NCBI GenBank assembly: GCA_964509765.1
Contig: CAZDYI010000073.1
Coordinates: forward strand, 1 to 64,000
Length of the DNA stretch: 64,000 nucleotides
Reading direction: 5' to 3'
DNA from: CAZDYI01 sp964509765
GTDB lineage: Bacteria; Pseudomonadota; Gammaproteobacteria; Tethybacterales; Tethybacteraceae
This document shows positions 1 through 7,241 of the stretch, in pieces. Positions within the stretch are counted from its first letter, which is position 1. Every line of letters starts with the position of its first letter. Position numbers and translations under genes: made by a program. Below the pieces are notes generated by a model that saw nothing but the letters and a program-made list of their open reading frames with translations, ran no database searches and was not told the DNA's origin.

Positions 1-305
1 ACGAGGAACCAGCGCCGGAGGTTCGGCCCGACCGCGTCGCGGAGGATGTCGAAGGTGACGTGGTCGCGGTCGCGCACGACGAAGGCGCAGCCGGCGAAGA
101 TGATCCAGACCCACAGCACGAGGCAGAACTCGAGCGTCCACCCGTAGTGGGCCGGGTTTAGGAACGGGGCCGCCTCGGCGATCCACTCCAGCTTGGCCGT
201 GTAGCGGATCGTGATCTGCAGGATGAAGGTGCAGAACATCAGCGCGACCAGGGCGCCGAGGAAGGCCTCGGCTCCCCGGCGCAGGACGGTCAGGGCCTTG
301 TTCAC
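1..305 (-). CDS. TRAP transporter small permease (DctQ-like), partial
   Basis: The frame opens with GTG at 305 and runs off the left edge, giving about 101 residues. It has a hydrophobic helix near residues 13-31, a second near 55-75, and the segment FAGCAFVVRDRDHVTFD, which matches the conserved loop of DctQ-type small permeases of tripartite ATP-independent periplasmic transporters. Such a subunit pairs with a large DctM permease and a periplasmic solute-binding protein to import organic acids or sialic acids with Na+. It starts 48 bases after the DapA-family gene on the same strand, so the two probably form a catabolic operon. The substrate cannot be told from this fragment. Confidence 0.75.
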   Translation of the reverse strand, partial: MNKALTVLRRGAEAFLGALVALMFCTFILQITIRYTAKLEWIAEAAPFLNPAHYGWTLEFCLVLWVWIIFAGCAFVVRDRDHVTFDILRDAVGPNLRRWFL

Positions 306-353
306 TTGCGTTGCCTCAGGAAGTGGCAGGTGGAAGGCGCGACCCGGCAGTCG

Positions 354-1214
354 CTAGCTGGCCGTCCCTTGGCTGCTGAACAGCGTTTTTCTGTCGCCTT
401 CGCCGAGCTGCTCGAGTGGCGGGCGCACCCGCTCCCAGGCCGGGTTGCCGCTGGTTTTCGCCATCACGGCCTTGAGCGACGGGATCACAGGCACCGAGAC
501 GATGCGGGTGATCTCCTCGATCAGCACGGGGTCGTCAGTCTTGGATTCGTACAGCTGCTTGACTTTCTCGGGGTATATGTTTGTCGTCCCGCTGATGGTG
601 CCCGCTCCCCCTGCGGCGGCGGACTTCGCGAGCATCCTCTCGTCGCCGACTAGCACCGGCAGCGCGCCCTGGTCGATGAGCGCCTTGGTGTTCTCCCAGT
701 CGCTCGAGCTGTCCTTGATCGCGCGCAGCCTGTCACCGAACCGCTCCTTCAGCTGCGCGACGAGCTCGAGGGAGATCGCAACCTCGGTGACCTGGGGTAT
801 GTGGTAGAGGATGAGGCGCGCGGCGGGGTCGGTCCGCTCGAGAAGCCTGCTGTGCCACTCAAGGTGGCCCCGGTCGCCGCAGTCCTTGAAGTAGAAGTGC
901 GGCGGGACGAGGAAGCTCGTTATCCCGGCCGACAGCCCCTCGCGCGCCTGCTCGGCGGCGTCGCCTGTTGACGTCGCGCAAAGCCCGAGGTTGATGCGGT
1001 CGGCGGGGCAGCCGGCGCCGAGCAGGGCCTCGATCGCCGCGGGGCGCTCCACCCGCGAGACCGAGGCGGCCTCGCCGGTGGTCCCGAACAGCGTGACGCT
1101 CTCAATTCCGCTGTCGAGCAGGCCCTTGGCGTGCGCGGCGAGAAGCCCTTCGTCGATGCTGCCGTCATCGGCAAACGGCGTGAGAAGGGCCGCGGAGACT
1201 CCGAGTCTTTCCAT
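354..1214 (-). CDS. DapA/NanA-family class I aldolase (dihydrodipicolinate synthase-like)
   Basis: The 286-residue protein has the full TIM-barrel signature of the DHDPS/N-acetylneuraminate lyase family: GTTGE at 44-48, LYHIP with the catalytic Tyr at about 137, AIKDSS with the Schiff-base Lys at about 167, and a later SGTTN turn. Family members condense or cleave pyruvate-derived substrates. A TRAP permease gene follows at once, which favours a catabolic lyase or dehydratase over lysine biosynthesis, but that is inference from context. No Shine-Dalgarno sequence precedes the ATG. A GATAAT hexamer ends 7 bases before it, so the mRNA may be leaderless. Confidence 0.8.
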   Translation of the reverse strand: MERLGVSAALLTPFADDGSIDEGLLAAHAKGLLDSGIESVTLFGTTGEAASVSRVERPAAIEALLGAGCPADRINLGLCATSTGDAAEQAREGLSAGITSFLVPPHFYFKDCGDRGHLEWHSRLLERTDPAARLILYHIPQVTEVAISLELVAQLKERFGDRLRAIKDSSSDWENTKALIDQGALPVLVGDERMLAKSAAAGGAGTISGTTNIYPEKVKQLYESKTDDPVLIEEITRIVSVPVIPSLKAVMAKTSGNPAWERVRPPLEQLGEGDRKTLFSSQGTAS

Positions 1215-1221
1215 GACATAA

Positions 1222-1227
1222 ATTATC
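1222..1227 (-). promoter_or_regulatory. -10-like element GATAAT before the DapA-family gene
   Basis: GATAAT on the minus strand ends 7 bases before the ATG at 1214, so transcription would start at or next to the start codon. A weak -35 candidate (TTGGAA) lies about 19 bases upstream. Confidence 0.4.
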
Positions 1228-1338
1228 AGCGGTAAGAAGTGGTTGTTTCCAACACGATGATATTATCGGAAAACGTAGAACCCGGTGTTGGTAGATGTGA
1301 ATATGTGACTGTATTTGCTCGGTAGCGAGTGCAAGCAA

Positions 1339-2550
1339 TTACTGATCTGGAAAAAGGCCCGGCATCCAGCGACCTGCAAGTTTGGCAGGAAAGGCCAGTT
1401 GTAATGGGGCGCGAGTACTCGTTGAGGTTAGGGCACCGCAATCGACTAGCGCGGAAGTAATTCGGCGAGCAGTACGTTCGTTAACCCCAAGTAATTTTGC
1501 AACTTCAGCTCGCGGAATAAACCCTTGTAACAAAACTGTGCTGAGGACTGTTCCGACTTTTGCTGGAAGTGTGCCTCTGTAGAATTCTTCCTCGGCCCAG
1601 ATTAGGATGCGTTTTCGAAGTAAATCGGGTCTCATCAGTCCTTCCATGAAGTTTACTTGGTCGATGCAACAATTCAGGAAAAAACGGGCAAAATCGGCAA
1701 GTGCTTCTTCGGAGAGCCCTTCTCTATCAACGCCGATTTCTTTGTTGGTTGCATCGCATTCCATGAGAAGCCTTTTGTACTCATCTACATTTCGCGCAAG
1801 CCCCCGAGCTATTGACCAAAGCCCATTATTGCCTAATTCTTCCAGAAGCATCGCATAGGACATCAGTCGAGTGACGCGGCCATTTCCATCAGGAAAGGGG
1901 TGGATCCAAACAAGGCGATGGTGAGCATAGGCAACTGCTAGAATTTTATCGATGCGACTCAATTGTGGAGATGAATAGGCATCATGAAAACGATTCATAA
2001 AGCGAGGGACTGCACCAGGACTAATGGCGATGTGAAAGCCTACCTTCACACCTCCAGTGCGAAATTGACCAGGAATAATCGGGACCATTTCGCCTGTATT
2101 TCGATTTAATTGCTTGAGTAGGTCTGGCGGCAGTAGTTTACAAAATCTCATGTGGATCTCTCGAATGGAGTCAGGATTGGTTGCTCCCCCTTGTAACCCT
2201 CCCTCATCGATCCATTTCTGAACTGCTATGTGGGCTTTAGCCTCTAGTTGCAGATTGCGATTTTTTATGTCGTCACTGAAGTCGTTGTTCAGTGCACGCT
2301 CAATGTCAACAGGATGTGTGTGATGACCTTCAATCAGGTTGCTGTAGTAGCAGTTCATTGACCGGATTAACACGGACAATGAACCGGCTATTGATTCCGG
2401 CAACGATGCTCGAAATTCCGTCGAGCGTATCGCCAGTGTCAGGGCTAGATCGTCCAGTCCTGATCTGAACTCCGAGGAAATGCCAAGTGATAATGGCTCA
2501 AACTGCCCGATGGGTTCGCCATCGTCCTTGGTTTCTGTAATTGTAGACAT
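1339..2550 (-). CDS. Fic/DOC-family protein, class II, with C-terminal winged helix
   Basis: This 403-residue Fic protein carries the core motif HPFPDGNGRVTR (catalytic His at about 217), which transfers AMP or another phosphoryl group to a target hydroxyl. SNLIEG at 70-75 fits the class II inhibitory motif (S/T)xxxE(G/N), whose Glu blocks ATP binding in cis, so the enzyme should be self-restrained. Residues about 345-380 look like a helix-turn-helix, as is common in single-chain Fic regulators. The gene is much more AT-rich than the neighbouring housekeeping genes, which suggests horizontal acquisition. The target is unknown. Repeats upstream suggest autoregulation. Confidence 0.85.
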   Translation of the reverse strand: MSTITETKDDGEPIGQFEPLSLGISSEFRSGLDDLALTLAIRSTEFRASLPESIAGSLSVLIRSMNCYYSNLIEGHHTHPVDIERALNNDFSDDIKNRNLQLEAKAHIAVQKWIDEGGLQGGATNPDSIREIHMRFCKLLPPDLLKQLNRNTGEMVPIIPGQFRTGGVKVGFHIAISPGAVPRFMNRFHDAYSSPQLSRIDKILAVAYAHHRLVWIHPFPDGNGRVTRLMSYAMLLEELGNNGLWSIARGLARNVDEYKRLLMECDATNKEIGVDREGLSEEALADFARFFLNCCIDQVNFMEGLMRPDLLRKRILIWAEEEFYRGTLPAKVGTVLSTVLLQGFIPRAEVAKLLGVNERTARRITSALVDCGALTSTSTRAPLQLAFPAKLAGRWMPGLFPDQ

Positions 2551-2554
2551 CTGT

Positions 2555-2582
2555 CCGGTTCCTTGGCCGGTTAATTGACCGG
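2555..2582. promoter_or_regulatory. Inverted-repeat operator candidate upstream of the first fic gene
   Basis: CCGGTTAATTGACCGG at 2567-2582 is a near-perfect palindrome (one mismatched pair), and a further CCGGTT half-site lies at 2555-2560, directly before the fic start at 2550. The position and symmetry suit a binding site for the winged-helix domain of that Fic protein. Confidence 0.4.
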
Positions 2583-2670
2583 TTTGTCGTTCGACAACTC
2601 GGGGTGATATTGTATATTACTCCATACAGTTAGAGGGACAGAAGAAAATTATGTATGGTCAAAATGTCCA

Positions 2671-2694
2671 CTTTAATGACCGCTTTAATGACCG
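2671..2694. repeat. Perfect 12-bp tandem duplication CTTTAATGACCG x2
   Basis: CTTTAATGACCG occurs twice head to tail (2671-2682, 2683-2694), about 120 bases before the fic start. It contains TTAATGACCG, close to the TTAATTGACCGG half of the palindrome at 2567-2582, so both may be bound by the same regulator. Confidence 0.5.
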
Positions 2695-2769
2695 CTTGCC
2701 AAGCCACAAATAATTCAATATATTCAAAATATATATGCAATATGGCTGGTTATTACCGATTGTGGGGTT

Positions 2770-2790
2770 CTGGGATTGCTTTGATCCCAG
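2770..2790 (-). terminator. Hairpin after coxC, possible terminator
   Basis: CTGGGAT and ATCCCAG form a perfect 7-bp stem with a 7-base loop, 10 bases beyond the coxC stop. No U-run follows, so it may be a 3' stabilising hairpin and not an intrinsic terminator. Confidence 0.4.
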
Positions 2791-2800
2791 AGTTGGGCAG

Positions 2801-3679
2801 CTACAGCCAGTAGACGACCATGAACAGCCCGAGCCAGACGACGTCGACGAAGTGCCAGTACCACGCCACTGCCTCGAAGCCGAAGTGGTTGTTCGGCGTG
2901 AAGTGCCCCTTGAGGCACCTTATGAGTATGACGATAAGCGAGATCGTCCCGATGGTCACGTGGAAGCCGTGGAACCCCGTGAGCATGAAGAACGTCGACC
3001 CGTAGATCCCCGAGTCGAGCCGGAGGTTCAGGTCGGCGTAGGCATGCGCGTACTCGGCGGCCTGCAGGGCGAGGAACGCGATGCCCAAGAGGACGGTGGC
3101 CGCCATCCACAGGGAGAGCGCGCCGCGCTTGTTGAGCTTGAGCGCCCAGTGGGCGAGGGTGATCGTCACGCCCGAGGTCAGGAGCACCGCGGTGTTGACA
3201 AGCGGCACGCCGAACGCAGGGATGGTCTCGAAGTCGACCTGGCGGTAGGGGCCCATAGTCGGCCAGGTCGCCTGGAAGCCCGGCCATATCGTCCGCGAGA
3301 CCTCGGTGGCGAGGTCGGGCACCGAGATGCCGCGGGCGTAGAACAGCGCGCCGAAGAAGCCGGCGAAGAACATCACCTCCGAGAAGATGAACCACATCAT
3401 CCCCCAGCGGAACGAGACGTCCTCCCAGGCGACGTACTTGCCGCCCTCGCTCTCGCCGATGACGTCCGACCACCAGCCGTAGGAGTTCGCTATCAGCCAG
3501 AGCAGGCCGAGCCCGGACACGACCAGCCCGCCCGCGATCGAGTTGAACACCATCGCGAAGCCGACGACGAGCACCGTCGCCGACAGCGCGGTCAGCAGCG
3601 GCCACCTCGAGGGCTTGGGGACGTAGTACTCGTCCTCGAACCCGTAGGTCTGGATGGTCGGGTCTATGCTGTGCGACAT
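2801..3679 (-). CDS. ctaE: Cytochrome c oxidase subunit III
   Basis: The 292-residue membrane protein matches aa3-type cytochrome c oxidase subunit III. It has seven hydrophobic helices, SEVMFFAGFFGALFYAR near 100-116, FHGFHVTIG near 240, and the diagnostic C-terminal WYWHFVDVVWL. It stabilises the catalytic subunits I and II in the inner membrane. In gammaproteobacteria it normally lies just downstream of cox11. Here cox11 is about 2.9 kb away, beyond two AT-rich genes and a barrel gene. A TAGAAT element and a 60-base leader with a small hairpin suggest coxC has its own promoter. Confidence 0.95.
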   Translation of the reverse strand: MSHSIDPTIQTYGFEDEYYVPKPSRWPLLTALSATVLVVGFAMVFNSIAGGLVVSGLGLLWLIANSYGWWSDVIGESEGGKYVAWEDVSFRWGMMWFIFSEVMFFAGFFGALFYARGISVPDLATEVSRTIWPGFQATWPTMGPYRQVDFETIPAFGVPLVNTAVLLTSGVTITLAHWALKLNKRGALSLWMAATVLLGIAFLALQAAEYAHAYADLNLRLDSGIYGSTFFMLTGFHGFHVTIGTISLIVILIRCLKGHFTPNNHFGFEAVAWYWHFVDVVWLGLFMVVYWL

Positions 3680-3714
3680 GCTTCGTCCTTGCTCAACCTG
3701 GTCTGGTTTTCGTA

Positions 3715-3752
3715 GGACGCACGGAAGCGTCCAACCGGCGGGACGGATTCTA
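3715..3752 (-). promoter_or_regulatory. coxC promoter -10 and leader hairpin
   Basis: TAGAAT on the minus strand at 3747-3752 is a good -10. The leader then contains GGACGC-TTCCGT-GCGTCC (3715-3732), a 6-bp stem, before the coxC start at 3679. I did not find a convincing -35. Confidence 0.4.
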
Positions 3753-3849
3753 ACCTGTGCCGTCCGGCCATCAGTGTAACAGGCAAGGCAGGGGAAGTTG
3801 ATTCCTGTTATATGTCATTGATTTCGCGGTTCTGCTGTAGACCGAAGTC

Positions 3850-4296
3850 TCATTCCTCATAGTCATAGTCCGGCGAGTACATTTCCAAACCGCTCTCATA
3901 ACTCTCCTTCCGAACCAGCCTCGCCTCTTCCGTGGGTCCTATCTCGATGTGAAGAATTTGCAGCGAGTACACCAACTCTCTGATCACCACATGCCGGGTT
4001 TCGCGCTGGGTGGTGTAGGACGCGCTCAACAGGCATGCCGCCCGATGACGCCAGTGCTCACGGGACAGCACGCTGTTGCTGTTTGGCGGAGAGGACTCCC
4101 AGTCCTTCGGAATTGCGTCCTCGATCTGCAGAGCCATTCCCCGCGCAGCTCCGCTTTGCAGCAGAAACTTTGGGGGAACATTGTCGATCATGAGCAAGCA
4201 ATCGCCCAATACATCCACTATCTTGGCTCGGTCTGCTTCGCGCAGTTTGGCTCCGTAGCCTTCGATCTCGTAGCTGCGAAGCTTCACTTTCTCCAC
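3850..4296 (-). CDS. Hypothetical protein downstream of the second fic gene
   Basis: This is a 148-residue soluble protein of no family I recognise. The C-terminus is acidic and Tyr/Asp-rich (MYSPDYDYEE). It starts at GTG with a near-perfect Shine-Dalgarno AAGGAGGA six bases upstream, unusual in this window and a sign of strong translation. It lies 56 bases after the second fic gene on the same strand, so the two are likely co-transcribed. A role as partner, antitoxin or substrate of the Fic enzyme is possible but unproven. Like fic it is less GC-rich than the core genes. Confidence 0.6.
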   Translation of the reverse strand: MEKVKLRSYEIEGYGAKLREADRAKIVDVLGDCLLMIDNVPPKFLLQSGAARGMALQIEDAIPKDWESSPPNSNSVLSREHWRHRAACLLSASYTTQRETRHVVIRELVYSLQILHIEIGPTEEARLVRKESYESGLEMYSPDYDYEE

Positions 4297-4351
4297 GGCC
4301 GATCCTCCTTGGTAAGTCAGTTGCCGCTCAAGATGGCCCTTGCCGCCGGCG

Positions 4352-5542
4352 TCACTTGTCCGGCGCGTGAAGTTCGGGCCGGACGAACACTGTGAATGTG
4401 TGCAGCCTGCTCGGATCGACGTCCCAGTTCCCCAGCTGCCACATCAGTTCCCTGAACAGATAGAGGTCCGGCTTGGAGCCATTGCCGTTCTCGTTTGCCT
4501 CGGTGATTTTCGCATCGCGGAGCTGATCGGCTATCCGTCGGCAAGCTACCCTGGACATGCCGGTTGCTTCTGCCATGTCGGAAACCCTGAACACCGGCGA
4601 CGAGAACAGGAAGCGGATCACCTGCATGTGGTTCTTCGGAGACATCATCGCGACAGGTTCGGCAAGCCAGGTCCGCAGCTCGAGCAATAGCTCAGTGGCC
4701 GATCGCGTGGACTCTGCCTGGTCCCGGATGCCCTCGAGGAAGTACTTGCACCAGTCCGTCCACGCCCCTTTTTCGGATATACCGCGCAAGCCGCTGTAGT
4801 ACTTCCGCCTGTATCCGTCCAGATACAGGCTCAGGAACAGCGCCGGCTTGCCCAGCAGCTTGCTGTTGCGCGCCATCAAGGGAACCAGCATGCGCCCGGT
4901 CCTGCCGTTTCCGTCGACGAAGGGGTGGATGCCCTCGAACTCAGCGTGGGCCAGGGCTATCGCTATCAGCGGGTCGAAATCTCCGCCGACCTGATTGTTT
5001 ACGAAATCGAGCAGGCGCTCCATCAGTCCCCGTACCCTTTCAGGAGGAGGGGGAAAGTAACTGTCCTGGTCGAAAGGGCCGAGGCGCGGATTGCCAATCC
5101 AGTTCTGGATCGTGCGGAACCGCCCCGGCTGCTTGTCGCGGCCGCGCTCGCCCCGCATCAGCGCCGCATGGGTTTTGCAAAGCACATCAGGAGTGAGTGC
5201 TCCGCTGATGCCAATGCCTTCGGCGGCAAGCCTAAGGGCGTCCATGCAGTTGAGGACCTCTTCGGCGTCACCGCGCTCGTGCTCGGAATAGCCCCGCCCT
5301 CGCAAGGCACGTATCATCATTGTCTGCACGGCATCGGAGTTGATCCCCTCGATCCTCGACGAGCGCACGGCCTCGATCAGCTCGAGAGGAGCTAGCAGCA
5401 TCTCCGGGTCTGGAGTGGTGTCGAGCAGGTCAGCGAGACTGCCGAGAGCACGGCTTGCCTCCCCCACCAGCGGAAGCAGGGATGCCACATCGAGGTTCTC
5501 CGGAGGAAATCCGTTCTCATTGTAATGGACTGGGTTCGCCAT
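4352..5542 (-). CDS. Fic-family protein, class II (second copy)
   Basis: The 396-residue protein has the Fic core HPFVDGNGRTGR (catalytic His at about 206) and an N-terminal SSRIEG (61-66) matching the class II inhibitory motif. An extended N-terminal region and a C-terminal winged-helix-like segment (VSDMAEATGMSRVACRRIADQL) give the common single-chain Fic layout. It is not a recent duplicate of the Fic protein at 1339-2550, as the sequences outside the motifs differ. The start at 5542 was chosen for its AAAGAAAGG ribosome site; a start at 5578 is also open. The next gene is an unknown 148-residue protein. Confidence 0.85.
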   Translation of the reverse strand: MANPVHYNENGFPPENLDVASLLPLVGEASRALGSLADLLDTTPDPEMLLAPLELIEAVRSSRIEGINSDAVQTMMIRALRGRGYSEHERGDAEEVLNCMDALRLAAEGIGISGALTPDVLCKTHAALMRGERGRDKQPGRFRTIQNWIGNPRLGPFDQDSYFPPPPERVRGLMERLLDFVNNQVGGDFDPLIAIALAHAEFEGIHPFVDGNGRTGRMLVPLMARNSKLLGKPALFLSLYLDGYRRKYYSGLRGISEKGAWTDWCKYFLEGIRDQAESTRSATELLLELRTWLAEPVAMMSPKNHMQVIRFLFSSPVFRVSDMAEATGMSRVACRRIADQLRDAKITEANENGNGSKPDLYLFRELMWQLGNWDVDPSRLHTFTVFVRPELHAPDK

Positions 5543-5920
5543 GCCTTTCTTTCGTGCCGCCCCAGTTGGCAAATGCATAACGCAACCGCAATATCGGCAG
5601 AAAATCGCCCGCCGAATGCGGCCAAGTCAGTTGCGCGGGACGCCTTCCCTGCATGTTATTGCATGTTGGAAGCGAAAATCAAGTTATTTCCTGTGTTCGG
5701 ATAGAAAACAGCGGAAAATGTCAGATTTATTCACTCGAACTATTCGCAACGTTTCCGGAATCGGCATTCTAGCCTGAGTAATTTAAATCCCATTCCGCAT
5801 ACTGCTCGAACGGCATTTCGCATATTGTGGAAGGCTTTCTCACTGCAAATCATATTGAATTCTGCCTTACTTGCTGTGTGAGCCGAGTGCCAGAATGCGC
5901 TTCTCCGTCAGCAACGCCAT
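5543..5920. other. AT-rich intergenic region with direct repeats
   Basis: No convincing gene is present. Two direct-repeat pairs are visible. TGCATGTT recurs at 5650-5657 and 5660-5667, a 10-bp period or one helical turn. CATTCCGCATACTG (5791-5804) and CATTTCGCATATTG (5814-5827) match at 12 of 14 positions with a 23-bp period. They could be operator half-sites for the fic gene, transcribed leftward from here. Confidence 0.4.
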
Positions 5921-5945
5921 GCCAGGCGAGCCGCAGTCGCCTGGC
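5921..5945 (-). terminator. Strong hairpin after the outer-membrane barrel gene
   Basis: GCCAGGCGA and TCGCCTGGC form a perfect 9-bp stem with a 7-base loop, about 35 bases past the barrel-gene stop. There is no U-run, so it is either a poor intrinsic terminator or a 3' protective hairpin. Confidence 0.5.
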
Positions 5946-5979
5946 GTCATAACTTGGTTCGGCTAGTTTTCTTCTGCTG

Positions 5980-6554
5980 TCAGAAGTATCGCTGGAAGCT
6001 CACCCAGAAGATGTTGGTTGAGATCCCGTCGGCGTCGACGATGCGCCAGTCAGCGCGAAGGGACGAGTTGTCGCTCATCTCCCGCTCGACGCCCACGCCG
6101 AACGTGATGTCGTTGCCGTCGGACTCGGCCGAAACGTTCATCGGAACCACGTTGGTTGTGGTTACCTCGTAGTCCCAGAACATCATCCCGACATGCCCGA
6201 ACACGGTCATCTGGTCCGTCTTGTGCTTGATCAGCATTCCCGGGTTCAGGCCGGAAAAGGTCGCCTCGAAATTGACTGCGCCCAGGTTGCCTTCGACTTC
6301 CGTACCCTGGAAGTACGCAAGCTCGAACGCCAGGTTCTCGTTGAATTCGTACCCTCCGTAGAGCACTCCCCCGAACGAGCTGTCGTCGAGTTCGCCTGTT
6401 ACGGTGTTGCCGCCAACCGTGAGCGTGTCCTCGCCGTCGTAGGAGCCGAATCCTCCTCCTGCGCCGACGTAGGCCCTTGGCTCAGCACCTAGAAGGGGGG
6501 GGGGGCAACTGCCAGTAGCGTCAGCAGCCCGATAAGGAACCTGAAGTGTTTCAT
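5980..6554 (-). pseudogene. Outer-membrane beta-barrel protein, frame broken at a C11 tract (phase-variable or sequencing error)
   Basis: From ATG at 6554, preceded by a good AAGGGAG site, the first 17 codons encode MKHFRFLIGLLTLLAVA, a signal peptide. A run of 11 C then shifts the frame, and reading ends at TAG four codons on. One more C (12) or two fewer (9) joins the signal peptide to a roughly 170-residue barrel domain. That domain is glycine- and aromatic-rich with alternating strands (AYVGAGGGFGSYDG, VLYGGYEFNENLAFELAYFQG) and ends in Phe, typical of small OMP_b-brl proteins. The downstream sequence shows no other damage, so the gene looks switched off at the tract and not decayed. Confidence 0.75.
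6495..6505 (-). repeat. Homopolymeric tract, 11 bases (G on +, C in the coding strand)
   Basis: Eleven consecutive G lie between the signal-peptide codons and barrel codons of the outer-membrane gene. Lengths of 9 or 12 restore the frame; 11 does not. Tracts of this length are classic slipped-strand sites. Confidence 0.8.
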
Positions 6555-6583
6555 TGCGCGTTCTCCCTTGGAGATTTCGCGTC

Positions 6584-6589
6584 ATTATA
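6584..6589 (-). promoter_or_regulatory. -10 element TATAAT for the barrel gene
   Basis: A perfect TATAAT on the minus strand lies about 30 bases before the ATG at 6554, leaving room for the AAGGGAG ribosome site. No clear -35 was seen. Confidence 0.5.
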
Positions 6590-6608
6590 CTTTCTTCAAG
6601 CCGGTGCC

Positions 6609-7148
6609 TCAGTGCGCCGTGTGTCCGTCCGCCCCTTCCTTCGGGAAGAAGGTGTACGACAGCGAGACCACCTCGATGTCGGCGGGGATGTCGCGGTCGA
6701 CGATGAAAACCACCGGGTCCACCCGCGCCTCGTTGGGCATGAGGTCGACCTCCTCGAAGCAGAAGCAGTGGAGCTTCCTGACCCACTTCCCAGCGCGCTG
6801 CGGGCTGTACGACGGCACCGCCGTTCCTGTTACGTGCCGGTCGGTCAGGTTGCTTATCTCGTAGGCTACCTTGTAGGCGGTGCCGGTGTCTAGCCTGGTC
6901 GTGCGCAGGTCCGGGCTCATCGCGACGAGGTCGTTGTGGGAGTTCGCGTCGAACTCCATCCGCAGCGGGCGGACCGCGGCCTCGCCACGGGTTACCTCCT
7001 TGTAGACCTCGACTGTCGCGACGTCGATCCCGAGCGCCGCGCACAGGCGGTAGTAGAGCGGGACCATCGCGTAGCCGAAGCCGAACATCGCCGCCGCAAT
7101 AGCGGTCGCGGCGATCGCGGTCTTCGGCTTGGTGAGCGAGAACCTCAT
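6609..7148 (-). CDS. ctaG: Cytochrome c oxidase assembly protein Cox11 (copper chaperone)
   Basis: The 179-residue protein has an N-terminal membrane helix (about 10-30), the Cys of YYRLC at 36 and the copper-binding CFCF motif at 128-131, all hallmarks of CtaG/Cox11, which delivers copper to the CuB centre of cytochrome c oxidase subunit I. The start at 7148 follows GGGAAGGG, and a TAGAAT promoter lies just upstream, divergent from valS. coxC would normally follow directly but is separated by the fic and barrel genes, so the two are probably transcribed independently here. Confidence 0.93.
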   Translation of the reverse strand: MRFSLTKPKTAIAATAIAAAMFGFGYAMVPLYYRLCAALGIDVATVEVYKEVTRGEAAVRPLRMEFDANSHNDLVAMSPDLRTTRLDTGTAYKVAYEISNLTDRHVTGTAVPSYSPQRAGKWVRKLHCFCFEEVDLMPNEARVDPVVFIVDRDIPADIEVVSLSYTFFPKEGADGHTAH

Positions 7149-7169
7149 CGAATTGCCCTTCCCCTTCGC

Positions 7170-7175
7170 TGATTC
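7170..7175 (-). promoter_or_regulatory. TAGAAT -10 element for cox11
   Basis: TAGAAT on the minus strand lies 21 bases before the cox11 ATG, with a GGGAAGGG ribosome site between them. It is divergent from the valS promoter 50 bases away. Confidence 0.5.
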
Positions 7176-7225
7176 TAGCCAAGCGGCGCAAGGCTTCGCG
7201 CATGCCTGCGCGCAAAGCCAGTGGA

Positions 7226-7231
7226 TAGAAT
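7226..7231 (+). promoter_or_regulatory. TAGAAT -10 element for valS
   Basis: TAGAAT ends 10 bases before the valS ATG at 7242 and the gap holds no Shine-Dalgarno, so the leader would be only a few bases. Confidence 0.5.
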
Positions 7232-7241
7232 TCCGCCCGCC

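Noticed and set aside
2735..3715. A 326-codon open frame antisense to coxC
   Set aside because: Composition is that of a shadow frame; coxC is unambiguous on the other strand.
5541..5777. A plus-strand 78-codon frame upstream of the second fic gene
   Set aside because: No ribosome site, no motif, overlaps the start of the divergent fic gene.
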